Source: Longirhabdus pacifica (lineage in GTDB: Bacteria > Bacillota > Bacilli > Paenibacillales > DSM-105158). Taken from it: a DNA stretch of 64,000 bases. Each line of letters starts with the position of its first letter. Position 1 is the stretch's first letter. The notes under the pieces were generated by a model. That model made no database searches and was not told the DNA's origin. It saw only the letters and a list, made by a program, of their open reading frames with translations. Below, piece by piece: positions 26,250-36,684 of the stretch. Where the stretch lies: positions 1 to 64,000 of the forward strand of contig NZ_QXJP01000002.1 in NCBI RefSeq assembly GCF_004115085.1, in the 5' to 3' direction. The position numbers were made by a program, and so were the translations under genes.

Positions 26250-29200
26250 CTATTCAACTGATGTCATTGTAAGTGAGTGCAATGTGTCTAAGGATTGCTG
26301 GGTGTGTTCTTCTTTACATTGCTCTTGTAAATAGGTAACGAATTGTTCAAGTAACGTTGCTACTTCTTCCTCACATACCGCGTTCTTTTTATAGGAAGCA
26401 ATAACATGGTATTGCTGATTAAAATTTTTAATTTCTAAATCTAATGCGAATTTAGGTATATTGATCGCATAAGGAATATCCTGCGTCTCTCTAAATTTTT
26501 TCAACGAGTTGTCTTCAAAATCAATGTAGAAATAAAATGCTGGTTTTTTACTTTTGAAGTCTTTGATGAGATGGTCATACGGATAAAATTGATTTTTCAG
26601 TCCATTGATTGTCGTGAGCGTTACCTCTTTTATATATGCATCCAATGTTTGTTGTGATTGCGCATCTATTCTGATAGGAATGAGGTTAGTAAACACGCCC
26701 AATGCACGTTTGAATTCAGGCAAGTAGCGATTCAACACTGGAGTCAACAAGGCGATGTCCGTTCGCTCTGTAAATTTAGACAGTGTAAGAGCATAAGCAC
26801 TTAAGAAAATGTTAAATATCGTTGTCTTTCTTGACTTCGCAAAATGAGATAGACGATCTGTCAAATCTGTATTTAGCGTGATAGATGTATGGCCATAGCC
26901 AGCATCCTCTGCTTGATCTTCTCCTTTATGTTGAAAAGGAGTTGTGAAGTCAAATCCTTTCAGTTGCTTTTTCCAATAGTCTTTCATCGATTTGTATTCA
27001 TCAGACTTGTGAAACACCTTCTCAAACTCCACATATTTTTCATATGGGGTAATGTCACTGGCAGGTGTTGTATCTGTAGAATAGGCTTCAATATGCTCTT
27101 GTAAAATGGTTGTTGAATACCCATCCAGCAAAATATGGTGAACGTCAAAGAATAACATCTTACCATCTGGTGCTTCGAATAAAGTTAAATGAAACAATGG
27201 GTACTGGTTGAGTTTGAATGTTTTTACATATTGTTTGTAGTCAATATCGTTTACCGAATCCACTTTGACATGGTCGATATCAATAGGCTGCATCGGATTG
27301 ACAACTTGCATCAATTTTCTGTTTACCGTTTTAAATGTCGTTCGCAGCATGTCATGCTGACTGAAAAACTCGTTCGCATGGGCAACAAAATCTTCATACA
27401 CGTCATCCGTCTTCGATCTATTTAATACAAAGCCGATATTGTATACATGTTTGTTCGCAGCAAATCGATAGTCGGTGTAAATTCGTTTTTGTGGACTACT
27501 CAACTCGAATACCGTTTGTTTTTCTTTTTGTTCTTTGCTTTCCATCGCCTTTTTCTTTTCAGGCTCTTTCTTGTTTCCCGTACTCTCTTTACCTTTACTT
27601 TCTTCTGTTTCCGTGATCTCTTTACTCCCTTTACTATCCGTCATTTGTTGACTCGCTTTATTTTCTTTACTTTCCTTTTTTTCGACAGTAGAACTGATAT
27701 ATTCAGATAGCGTTTGTACAGAATCAAATTCAAATAAATCGGCAATTTTGACGATGCCCGGATATAACTTATCGATAATGTCATGCATTTCTGTCAGGAG
27801 TATCGAGTCGCCTCCCATTTCGAAAAAACCTTCATATATATCCACTTCTTCATAACCTAATAACTTGCAATACAGTTCACCAATCTTTTGTTCGACAGGC
27901 GTATATACCCCTTCTACTTTCCCTTTTAATGTAATTTCGATGGTTTGTACGTTTTCGGTACTTTGTGCATTGGGCGTATGCTGTACATTATCTACCGGCT
28001 GTGTAATTTGGCTCGTTTCAGCCTCTTCTTCTTGGACGTGCGGCTCAATATACTCTGCAAGACTATGAATGGAATCAAATTCGAATAAATCGGCAATCTT
28101 GACGACGTTCGGATATAATTTATCGATAATGTCATGCATTTCTGTCAGGAGTATGGAGTCGCCTCCCATTTCGAAAAATCCTTCGTAAATATCAGCCTCT
28201 TCATAGCCGAGCAGGTCGCAATATATTTTTCCTATTTTTTTCTGAGTAGGTGTATACACCCCCTCGACATTTCCCGTTAATGTTACTTCCTCTTCTACAT
28301 GGATGACTGTAGGTTGCTCTTGTTGAACAGGAGGTGGGGTTAATACCGCAACAGAACTTGCTGTTTCCGTCGCTGCTGCTGCTTCCACTTTTTGCGTTTG
28401 ATACGCATACTGGAACACTTTTGCTGTGAAATCAGGCGAAATGGCATTGCGACTTTGTTGTAAAAGAGGAACAAAATCAATTTCTTCGTTAAACTGACCG
28501 ATCACAACACGCTGCGGGCTACTCTTGATCAATTGATACAAATAGTTCGTTGCATCTTCATTCGTAATTGCTCTCGTGACAGTATCGACGTTCGTTCCTT
28601 GCTTATGCGCCATGCCCGTTTCTTTCCAAGCCACCCAGTTTACGGTGTACGCATTTCTGCCTTGTGCATGTAAGTAATCAGTATAAGCATCCAAAAAGGC
28701 GTTGGCAGCCATATAGCAGCTTTGTCCTGATTCACCTGCGTCCGTTACATTGGAGGAATGCAGTAAGATGAAATCTAGATTATCTTGCTGTGTACATTGA
28801 TCTAAATACCACGTTCCTAACACTTTCGGTGCAAGTACGGATAAGTAACTGCTTTTTTCTTTTCTAAACATGAAACCTGGATCGATAACCCCTGCACAAT
28901 GAACAATACCGTTAATGCTGTTGTATTTCTTACGCACGGAATCTACCATGTGTTGTACGTCATCCGCTTGACTAATATCACATTTCATGAATTCCAACGT
29001 AGAGCCGCTTTGTAATATTTCTTTAAAGTCTTGTATGTTTTGTTTGTAGTCTTCCTGCTGTTCGTATTCATCCCATGTAGATGGATCAGGGAATCCTTTT
29101 CTACTTAATAAAATCAAATTACAATTCGCTTGTCTGCTGAACATCTTGGCATTTTGCACCCCGATACCAGATGTACCGCCCGTAATAATGTACGTTCCAC

Positions 29201-32200
29201 CTTCAACAATGCGATGGTCTACTTCTGGCATGACATCCACTGCATTAAACTCTTCGACATAACTTTGATCTTGACGTAAACCCACTACATGCATATCGTG
29301 ATCCGCGAAAATTTGATCCACAATAGTATCTACGGAAGTTTCTAGGTCCGTATCGATAGCGCGACAATGGATGTTTGGATTTTCTAATTCGATAACTTTT
29401 CCTAAACTCAGTACGGTTGCATTGTGTGGCCATAACTGACGCTCTTGTTCTGAAATGCGATAAGCGGAAGAGGCGACAACGACGAGCTTTATATCTTGAT
29501 CTAAGCGAGCTTTAAGCAGTCCCTTCGTTACATTCACGACGTTGAAAAATCCATGGTCAAATTGTTCGTACATCTCGTCGACATGTTCAATATTCACATC
29601 TTGCAATGCTCCAGCGTGTACAATGCTATGAATCGTGTGATCAGAGAGTTGAGTGAATAATTGCTTAAAGTCATCGATATCATTTTGTATTTGGAACGTA
29701 TCTTCATCTACTTGCTGAAAAGCATCGTGTGACGCAAATACATCCATGACGCGAGCTCCTCTTTTTCTAATACGATCTGAAATAGGATGTACATGACCGT
29801 CTTGGTTATGATGAATAACAACAGTCACTTGATCTTTTGCTGGTAAGTTGACGGTGAATTCATCTTGTACAATCCATTTTTTATGATGGAAGAAGTGATC
29901 GAATAATGTTTTTTCCTTTTCCACTTTTTGAACCTTCTGAGGAAGGTCAGGAAGACTGTACCATACATGTTTACGCTCATACGGATACGTAGGCAAATGT
30001 AGCTTTTGGTATGGTGCACTGTATATTAAATGCCATGGTACGTTAGCACCGCGAATATACATGCGCAGGATATCTTCCAACGCTGCTGCGGTATGTTGCT
30101 GAATGTGCTGACACATACGATATGCTTCATCATTCCATTGCTGCTGCTCTGATGACGTGAGCTCATGAGGGAATTTTTCTTTTTTACTTTCTGGAACAAT
30201 GGCATGTTGGCCAGCGTGAACCCAATCATGTTGAATATCTTGGAACGATGTGCATTGCTGTAATTTTTTTAGCTTCGTTAACAACTCATTTTGGTTACGA
30301 TACGTAAACGCCAAACGATAAGCGTAATGCCTTCTCCCTCTATTTAACGTGCTACTGAAATTTGCAAGATGCAGCTGTTTATACTCGCGAACATAGGTGG
30401 TATAACGATCAATAAGTCTAAACACCGCTTGCTCTGATCTTCCCGATACGGTAAAGACCCAATCTTGTTTCTTATGATCTTTTTTAACTGGAACAGCTTT
30501 TGTGCTTGGTGCTTCTTCTAATATAAGATGCGCATTCGTTCCACTCATTCCGAAGCCACTAATACCAATCTTCGCCTTCTCCCCTTTCGCCTTGAGCGGT
30601 GTCACTTTATCTGTGATGTATAAAGGAGAAGTAATAAAATCTATGTTTTGATTCGGTGTTTTAAAGTTTAGACTCGGTGGAATCACTTTATTTTGCAAAA
30701 TAAGGATGGATTTAAACAAGCCACACATTCCCGCTGCTTCGTTGGCATGTCCAAAATTCGTTTTGACAGAACCGATACCACATATTTGTTTTTCATCCGT
30801 AGCGGTGCTAAATGCATGGTTGATCCCTCTTATTTCAATCGGATCACCAAGCTGTGTTCCCGTACCATGCGCTTCGATGTAACTAATATCTGTAGCCGCT
30901 ACATTCGCATCTGCCCATGCTTGTTGAATCACTTCGGACTGAGCCAAATAGTTAGGTGCTGCAATACCAAACGAACTTCCATCTTGATTAATCGCACTTC
31001 CTTTGATGACAGCGTAAATGGAGTCTCCATCTTCCTGTGCTTTTTTCAGCGATTTAAGCATGACTACACCCACGCCTTCTGCTATAGCGGAACCGCTAGA
31101 TTGATCGGCAAAGGCACGTGTTTTCTCTTCAGGTGATTCAAAGCCAACCCCTGTTCCATCATCTAACGGGATACCCATAATAGAAGCTCCACCGGCTAGT
31201 GCCATGTCGCATTTACCGAATCGGATTTGTTCAGCTGCCATATGCAAAGATACGAGGGAAGAAGAACATGCTGTATCGATAACCATGCTAGGCCCTTTTA
31301 AGTCAAAGAAATATGCGGCTCTACTCGCTGTCATGCTGACTTGTCCAATTGGCAATGCATCGTTGAACAATTTTGGATCTACTTCGGTCAGCAATCTGTT
31401 GTATGCATTTCCAAGATTAGCGGTATAGCCTAAAAATACACCTGTATTGGTGCCTTTTACACCATCTGCTCCATATCCAGCATCATCGATGGCATTGGCA
31501 CAGCATTCTAGAAAAATACGAAGCACCGGATCAAGTAATGCTGCATCACGAGGGGAAATCCCGAAAAATGTAGGATCAAATTTATTGATTTCATCCAAAT
31601 ATCCACATCTGCGGAATTTTATTTTGTCTTCATCGTGATTTTTGAATCGTAGATGTTTTTCCAAATCAACGGATCGTTCTGAAGGAATATCACGAACGGT
31701 GTTAATACCGTTGATTAAAATGTCCCAGTAACTATCCAGGTTATTACTAGTCGGAAGTTCCATTCCAACACCGATGATGGCAACTGCATCCTGTTCATGT
31801 TCATCATACGCAGTGACTTCTTTCACCTTCACTTGAGTTGGCTTTACTTGCGGTGACACTGCTGTAAAGGCTGGCGTCTCACGCTGCACGTCGCTAACTT
31901 CATTGAAGTTGTTTTTGCTATACATGTTTTGTTTCAGTTCTGGTTTCGGTTCTGGTTTTGGTTCTGGTTTTGGTTCCTCTTTCCATTCATGTTTCACAGT
32001 ACTGTGATCGGCTTGGGTGTTCGTTGTAGCAGACATTGATGGATGAGATACTTCAGGTAGATCCACGTTTTCCATATTACTACTAATATGTTCCGCTAAT
32101 AAAGCTACCGTAGGGTAAGAGAAAAGATCTGTCACTTGTAACACATTAGGGAAGATGTCATTCAGATCTCTAAATATAATCGATAGCAAAATAGAATTTG

Positions 32201-35200
32201 CACCGAGTTCAAAGAAGTTATGGTTAACGTTAATTTCATCATAGCCAAGGTTTTTACAGCAAACTTCAATGAGTTTACGCTCCACATCAGCATACTTTTC
32301 ACTGCTATGGTCTTGACTGGATGCATTGGAGCTACCATTTCCTTTTACTCCAGCATGTAAAGCCGCTTCAATTTTCGGAGACAACTGCATCGGATACGTT
32401 TTGAGCAGCATAGAGATTTTATCTTTTAAATTTAATTCACCTATAACGTAGGAGCCTTTCTTTACTTCTAAAAGTGAAAATAGGGCACTTATCGCTTCTT
32501 TTGTCTTAATCGTCTGGAATAAAGTATCGATAGTAAAATTAGATTTCACAGCCATACCGACTTCAGACCATGTGGACCAATTTACAGTAATACTTCTTCC
32601 CGAACATAGCTGATTGCGATAGTCACTATAACTATCTAAATAGATGTTGCCTGCAATGTAACCCGGTAAATCAGCACTACTAAATATAGTAGAGATGCTA
32701 GAGAACATGAGGAAGAAGTCTAGATTGTGATTCCTCGTCGCTTGATCCAAAGCATACGTACCCACAATTTTGGGTTTCAATATGTTAGTAAAATGCTCTT
32801 CGTTGAGTTGTTCAAACGTAATGCCTCCACTAATTCCAGCACCGTGAACGACCCCATTGATATTTCCATACGTGGATTTCACGTCATCCACCAACGATTG
32901 AACAGCATCCACATCACCAATATCCAGTGCATAGTAAGCGACATGTTGTGCCTTAGCTTGCAATATTGTCATGCGTTCTATTTTTTCTGCCATATCACTG
33001 TCTGGATCGTCACGGACTATGTTATCCCATTCCGCTGTATCCGGTAACGACGTACGACCTGCGAGAATTAACGTGATCGATTTCGCTTTATTCGTCATTT
33101 CTTTCGCCGTTTCAAAACCAATGCCACCTAAACCACCACTAATCACATACACACCTTGGTCTTTGATGGTCAGCGGTTGTTCATGGCTTGATTGCAATCC
33201 GACTTCTTGCAATCCTTCGTAATAACGCTTATTGTTGCGGTAGAGAACGATATCTTTTTTAGAGCGTCCGCAAATTTCATTTACGATGTTAATCCACTCT
33301 GTTTCCACATCTTTATCGATACAGACGGAGGTGATGTTCTTAAACATTCTGTTGAAAGATTTACACAAACCAAATACAGGAGCGTGGTTTGGATTTAACT
33401 TTTCCTCACCTGTAACTTGAAAACAGCTATCTAGTATTGGGGTTACTTTGATGACATTTTCATAGTTGGAAAATTCGCGATAAAGACCTACGATGTTTAA
33501 TAGCTGCATTTTTTGTATATTTAGCAATTGCTGAGCAGATTCAACCGCTTGACCAGCAAATAAATCCGCAATGACGATATGAGAAATTTCTTCAAACGTA
33601 TTCTCCCTATATAACTGTGTAAAATATTTTTCAATTCCGACTTTGACTGCTTCTTCTGTATCAATAGGAACTTTCTGCACTTCGAAGAATCGTTGCTGTA
33701 AGCTTTCATATAGTGGTTCTACATCGTCACTAGTAGTATGAACAAGTAAGCATCTACTTAGATCACTACTATCCCCCACTTCTTCTGCTTCTACAAAATT
33801 ACGTTCATAGTACATATCAGAATCGGTTGCATCCTCATATACATTTGATACATCTGCTAAGTTGCTAGTCGTAGCTGCAACTTCCACATGAGAAGCATGA
33901 GCATCGTTACGCTTATTACGATCTGGAGAAGAGAGCATCGTTGTTGTTTGCGCGCTTCCTTCATGCGTTGAGGCCTCACTAGCTTCGCCACTGGAGTATT
34001 GGTTACTTGCTTCATTACTCCCTTGACGCAGACCTAACCTTTCCTCCATTTCATACCAATCTCCACTATCTCTACTCTTGGTCGGTATCCAGCAACGAGT
34101 TCTTTTAAATGGGTAATGAGGAATAGGAATGTGGCTTGGCTCTATCTCATTGTAAAATGATTTCCAATCAAGCTTCGCACCGTGACTATACACCTCGGCT
34201 AAATAGGTAAGATCAGAACGAATGTCATCGTAGATAGAAGGGCTTGCATCCCCTTTCATAAGCTGCATCATTTTCTCATTACAGTGCTTTAAGGTGGAGC
34301 GAATACGCTTGTAGTCCATTTGCATTGCTTTCTGATCGTGGTTGTAATACACACCTGAAATATTAGCCCATGCTAAAGGTTCACGTTCAGCTAGTTGACT
34401 TAAAATATCGATTAGATCATCCTTGTCAGAAAATACAATGGCTAATCTTAGTTCATAATGCGTGCGATAGCGATTTACATTTGCCGCAAACAGATTCACA
34501 TCTACATCTGTTGTGTCTAGATCGTGCTTATAGGCTGTAATTAAGGAAGACATACTTTCAGCCGATTTAGCAGAAATGCCTAGTAGATGCTGCTCAGGGA
34601 GCGGCTCACTTTGTTTGTTTTCATATTCTTGTAAAATGACATGACAATTAGTGCCACTAATACCAAAAGCGCTGACTCCACATGTTCGCAGTCCTTCCTT
34701 ATCCCAGTCTTTCGTTTGGTCATTGACGTAGAATGGAGAATCGCAAAAATCTATTTTAAGGTTAGGAATATTGAAGTGACTTGCACCAGGTATTTTTTTA
34801 TGTTTCATCGCCGCCAATGCCTTAATAAACGAAGCAACGCCAGCTGCCTCATATAAGTGACCGATATTACTTTTTGAGGAGCTTAATCCGCAAAATTGTT
34901 TTTTATCCGTAAATTTCTCATACGCTCTTGCTAGTCCACGAAACTCAATCGGATCTCCAAGCGCGGTTGCAGTGCCGTGTGTTTCAATGTAGTCTATTTC
35001 CTCTGGAGAAACGCCTGATGACTGTATTGCATCCAAAATAATATTTGCTTGGGCAGCTGGATTCGGTGCAGTAATGCTTGCAGATGCACCGTCATTATTT
35101 ACAGCCGCTCCCTTTATGACACCATAAATATGATCTTTATCCCGCTCCGCGTCTTTTAACCGTTTCAGTAAAACAACAGCAGATCCTTCTCCTATTGCCG

Positions 35201-35957
35201 CTCCGCTTGCACTGTTATCAAATGTTCTCGTCTTATTGTCATCCGTTTCAAACCCTACATTTGTATCTTCGTAAACGATAGGGAAGGAATGTAATCGAAT
35301 ACCTCCAGCTATCGCCATAGAGCAAGTTCCATTGTTGATGCTGGAACATGCATCATGAATGGCAACTAAGGAGGAAGAACAAGCAGAATCAATAACCATA
35401 GTAGGCCCTTTTAAGTTCAATAAGTACGATGCACGGGAAGGAACCATACACGGCATATTACCCACGTTCGAATATTTAATTAAGTCTGGGCTGTTATGCG
35501 AAAGATTAGTAGCATAATTATCCTTCGATGAGCCCGGTGTATATCCGATAAAAATACCAGTTTTTGATCCGTTCAACATTTCCGAAGTATATCCAGCATC
35601 GTCGAAGGCATGGTAAATTGTTTCAAGCAAAATGCGTTGAATCGGGTCCATCACCTGTGCTTCAATAGGCGGCAATTTAAAAAATTCATAGTCAAATTCA
35701 TCAATTCGATCTAAATATCCGACTTTGTTATATTTAACGTCTCCACCGAGGCTCGGCATCATTAGGGAATAAATATAGGAAAGATATTCTAAATCATCTT
35801 GACGATGCTGAGGCAAGTCTCGAATAAGATCGATATTATTTTCGAACACTTCCCAATACTCTTCCAAGCTGTTCGTACCGGCTATTTTCATTCCGATGCC
35901 AATAACCGCTATATCATCGTCTTTATATACTGCATGATCAACTTGGTTATTTTTCAT
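26250..35957 (-). CDS. Trans-AT polyketide synthase, KS-KR-ACP-KS-KR-ACP-ACP-C
   Basis: 3235 residues. KS1 about 12-450 (Cys in DSACSSSL near 192, ETHGTATALGDP, KSNIGHLYEAAG). KR1 about 935-1190 (SGGLGGIG; Tyr in GYIAGN). ACP1 near Ser 1254 (LGANSILL). KS2 about 1388-1810 (DTACSSSL near 1563, EAHGTGTQLGDP, KTNFGHANEAAG). KR2 about 2250-2500 (TGGTSGIG; Tyr in CYMAANAF). Twin ACPs near Ser 2598 and 2717, both MGGDSILLTEMHD. A terminal condensation domain from about 2816 with intact HHILLDG near 2940. No AT, TE or loading domain; AT-docking-like linkers follow both KSs. Neither KR shows the LDD motif of B-type enzymes. The chain must arrive from a separate carrier, and the C domain probably releases it onto an amine or hydroxyl (inference). 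Its ATG overlaps the thioesterase stop. Confidence 0.93.
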   Translation of the reverse strand: MKNNQVDHAVYKDDDIAVIGIGMKIAGTNSLEEYWEVFENNIDLIRDLPQHRQDDLEYLSYIYSLMMPSLGGDVKYNKVGYLDRIDEFDYEFFKLPPIEAQVMDPIQRILLETIYHAFDDAGYTSEMLNGSKTGIFIGYTPGSSKDNYATNLSHNSPDLIKYSNVGNMPCMVPSRASYLLNLKGPTMVIDSACSSSLVAIHDACSSINNGTCSMAIAGGIRLHSFPIVYEDTNVGFETDDNKTRTFDNSASGAAIGEGSAVVLLKRLKDAERDKDHIYGVIKGAAVNNDGASASITAPNPAAQANIILDAIQSSGVSPEEIDYIETHGTATALGDPIEFRGLARAYEKFTDKKQFCGLSSSKSNIGHLYEAAGVASFIKALAAMKHKKIPGASHFNIPNLKIDFCDSPFYVNDQTKDWDKEGLRTCGVSAFGISGTNCHVILQEYENKQSEPLPEQHLLGISAKSAESMSSLITAYKHDLDTTDVDVNLFAANVNRYRTHYELRLAIVFSDKDDLIDILSQLAEREPLAWANISGVYYNHDQKAMQMDYKRIRSTLKHCNEKMMQLMKGDASPSIYDDIRSDLTYLAEVYSHGAKLDWKSFYNEIEPSHIPIPHYPFKRTRCWIPTKSRDSGDWYEMEERLGLRQGSNEASNQYSSGEASEASTHEGSAQTTTMLSSPDRNKRNDAHASHVEVAATTSNLADVSNVYEDATDSDMYYERNFVEAEEVGDSSDLSRCLLVHTTSDDVEPLYESLQQRFFEVQKVPIDTEEAVKVGIEKYFTQLYRENTFEEISHIVIADLFAGQAVESAQQLLNIQKMQLLNIVGLYREFSNYENVIKVTPILDSCFQVTGEEKLNPNHAPVFGLCKSFNRMFKNITSVCIDKDVETEWINIVNEICGRSKKDIVLYRNNKRYYEGLQEVGLQSSHEQPLTIKDQGVYVISGGLGGIGFETAKEMTNKAKSITLILAGRTSLPDTAEWDNIVRDDPDSDMAEKIERMTILQAKAQHVAYYALDIGDVDAVQSLVDDVKSTYGNINGVVHGAGISGGITFEQLNEEHFTNILKPKIVGTYALDQATRNHNLDFFLMFSSISTIFSSADLPGYIAGNIYLDSYSDYRNQLCSGRSITVNWSTWSEVGMAVKSNFTIDTLFQTIKTKEAISALFSLLEVKKGSYVIGELNLKDKISMLLKTYPMQLSPKIEAALHAGVKGNGSSNASSQDHSSEKYADVERKLIEVCCKNLGYDEINVNHNFFELGANSILLSIIFRDLNDIFPNVLQVTDLFSYPTVALLAEHISSNMENVDLPEVSHPSMSATTNTQADHSTVKHEWKEEPKPEPKPEPKPELKQNMYSKNNFNEVSDVQRETPAFTAVSPQVKPTQVKVKEVTAYDEHEQDAVAIIGVGMELPTSNNLDSYWDILINGINTVRDIPSERSVDLEKHLRFKNHDEDKIKFRRCGYLDEINKFDPTFFGISPRDAALLDPVLRIFLECCANAIDDAGYGADGVKGTNTGVFLGYTANLGNAYNRLLTEVDPKLFNDALPIGQVSMTASRAAYFFDLKGPSMVIDTACSSSLVSLHMAAEQIRFGKCDMALAGGASIMGIPLDDGTGVGFESPEEKTRAFADQSSGSAIAEGVGVVMLKSLKKAQEDGDSIYAVIKGSAINQDGSSFGIAAPNYLAQSEVIQQAWADANVAATDISYIEAHGTGTQLGDPIEIRGINHAFSTATDEKQICGIGSVKTNFGHANEAAGMCGLFKSILILQNKVIPPSLNFKTPNQNIDFITSPLYITDKVTPLKAKGEKAKIGISGFGMSGTNAHLILEEAPSTKAVPVKKDHKKQDWVFTVSGRSEQAVFRLIDRYTTYVREYKQLHLANFSSTLNRGRRHYAYRLAFTYRNQNELLTKLKKLQQCTSFQDIQHDWVHAGQHAIVPESKKEKFPHELTSSEQQQWNDEAYRMCQHIQQHTAAALEDILRMYIRGANVPWHLIYSAPYQKLHLPTYPYERKHVWYSLPDLPQKVQKVEKEKTLFDHFFHHKKWIVQDEFTVNLPAKDQVTVVIHHNQDGHVHPISDRIRKRGARVMDVFASHDAFQQVDEDTFQIQNDIDDFKQLFTQLSDHTIHSIVHAGALQDVNIEHVDEMYEQFDHGFFNVVNVTKGLLKARLDQDIKLVVVASSAYRISEQERQLWPHNATVLSLGKVIELENPNIHCRAIDTDLETSVDTIVDQIFADHDMHVVGLRQDQSYVEEFNAVDVMPEVDHRIVEGGTYIITGGTSGIGVQNAKMFSRQANCNLILLSRKGFPDPSTWDEYEQQEDYKQNIQDFKEILQSGSTLEFMKCDISQADDVQHMVDSVRKKYNSINGIVHCAGVIDPGFMFRKEKSSYLSVLAPKVLGTWYLDQCTQQDNLDFILLHSSNVTDAGESGQSCYMAANAFLDAYTDYLHAQGRNAYTVNWVAWKETGMAHKQGTNVDTVTRAITNEDATNYLYQLIKSSPQRVVIGQFNEEIDFVPLLQQSRNAISPDFTAKVFQYAYQTQKVEAAAATETASSVAVLTPPPVQQEQPTVIHVEEEVTLTGNVEGVYTPTQKKIGKIYCDLLGYEEADIYEGFFEMGGDSILLTEMHDIIDKLYPNVVKIADLFEFDSIHSLAEYIEPHVQEEEAETSQITQPVDNVQHTPNAQSTENVQTIEITLKGKVEGVYTPVEQKIGELYCKLLGYEEVDIYEGFFEMGGDSILLTEMHDIIDKLYPGIVKIADLFEFDSVQTLSEYISSTVEKKESKENKASQQMTDSKGSKEITETEESKGKESTGNKKEPEKKKAMESKEQKEKQTVFELSSPQKRIYTDYRFAANKHVYNIGFVLNRSKTDDVYEDFVAHANEFFSQHDMLRTTFKTVNRKLMQVVNPMQPIDIDHVKVDSVNDIDYKQYVKTFKLNQYPLFHLTLFEAPDGKMLFFDVHHILLDGYSTTILQEHIEAYSTDTTPASDITPYEKYVEFEKVFHKSDEYKSMKDYWKKQLKGFDFTTPFQHKGEDQAEDAGYGHTSITLNTDLTDRLSHFAKSRKTTIFNIFLSAYALTLSKFTERTDIALLTPVLNRYLPEFKRALGVFTNLIPIRIDAQSQQTLDAYIKEVTLTTINGLKNQFYPYDHLIKDFKSKKPAFYFYIDFEDNSLKKFRETQDIPYAINIPKFALDLEIKNFNQQYHVIASYKKNAVCEEEVATLLEQFVTYLQEQCKEEHTQQSLDTLHSLTMTSVE
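27720..28260 (-). repeat. Duplicated ACP coding segments
   Basis: The stretches coding the two C-terminal carrier domains are nearly the same in DNA and protein (both contain MGGDSILLTEMHDIIDKLYP with few changes around). This points to a recent in-frame duplication of roughly 270 to 350 bases. Tandem ACPs usually raise flux through a module. Confidence 0.8.
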
Positions 35958-36673
35958 GACACGATCCCTCTTTCCATGTATTTTCGTAACGTTGTATTAA
36001 TGATGTTGGTCGTTTTCATTGGCTCTTCTGTAGGGAAGAAATGTGAACCTTTCATTTTCACAAACGTGATGCCCTTCCCTGCGGATTTTTTCCATGTGTA
36101 AATGTCTTCGTCTGCGATATCGGGTTCGTTGTCACTCCATAGCAGCGTCATATCGACATACATTTTATCTGGCTTGCATGTACCTACACTTTGAATCACA
36201 TGATAGTCTGCAATGAGCACGTTCAAATAATAATCTAGCAGCGCTTTGTTATTTAAAACTTCTGGGCTAAAGCCTCCCATTTCTATTAATCTATGTCTGC
36301 ATTCTTCTTCGTTACTTAAATCGTAATACGCTTTTTTATTGTTGTGATACGGTGGCCAGCGACTGGAAAAAAACAAATTTACAGGAAGCGTAAGGCCTTC
36401 CTCTACTAATCGAAAGTATAAGAAATATAACAACATTCCCCCCATGCTATGTCCATATATTGCATACGGTTCGTTACCATTGAGATTTTTCTTTATCAAA
36501 TGTGTAAGATCTGTCACGATTTCTTCCATACTGTCACTTAATGGCTCTCGAATGCGAGGCATGTGACCTGGCAGATCTAGGGGAACAAACTCGATATGTT
36601 CATCTAAGTGTTTTTTCCAAACGTTATATGCTATCGTGGATCCACCTGCATGTGGAATACAAAACAATTTCAT
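35954..36673 (-). CDS. Type II thioesterase
   Basis: About 239 residues of alpha/beta-hydrolase fold: MKLFCIPHAGGSTIAYNVWK, LDLPGHMPRI, nucleophile GHSMGG, an Asp in LLWSDNEPD and His in KGSHFFPTEE. These editing enzymes clear wrongly loaded carrier domains. ATG 36673 is preferred with GAGGGAT upstream; the GTG at 36688 would overlap that site. It lies between an acyltransferase and the synthase, with a four-base overlap to the synthase start. Confidence 0.88.
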   Translation of the reverse strand: MKLFCIPHAGGSTIAYNVWKKHLDEHIEFVPLDLPGHMPRIREPLSDSMEEIVTDLTHLIKKNLNGNEPYAIYGHSMGGMLLYFLYFRLVEEGLTLPVNLFFSSRWPPYHNNKKAYYDLSNEEECRHRLIEMGGFSPEVLNNKALLDYYLNVLIADYHVIQSVGTCKPDKMYVDMTLLWSDNEPDIADEDIYTWKKSAGKGITFVKMKGSHFFPTEEPMKTTNIINTTLRKYMERGIVS

Positions 36674-36684
36674 TAGACGATCCC

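Noticed and set aside
30693-31136. 147-codon plus-strand frame inside the synthase gene
   Set aside because: It lies antisense to the conserved KS2 coding sequence, has no ribosome binding site and no recognisable protein pattern; a shadow frame.
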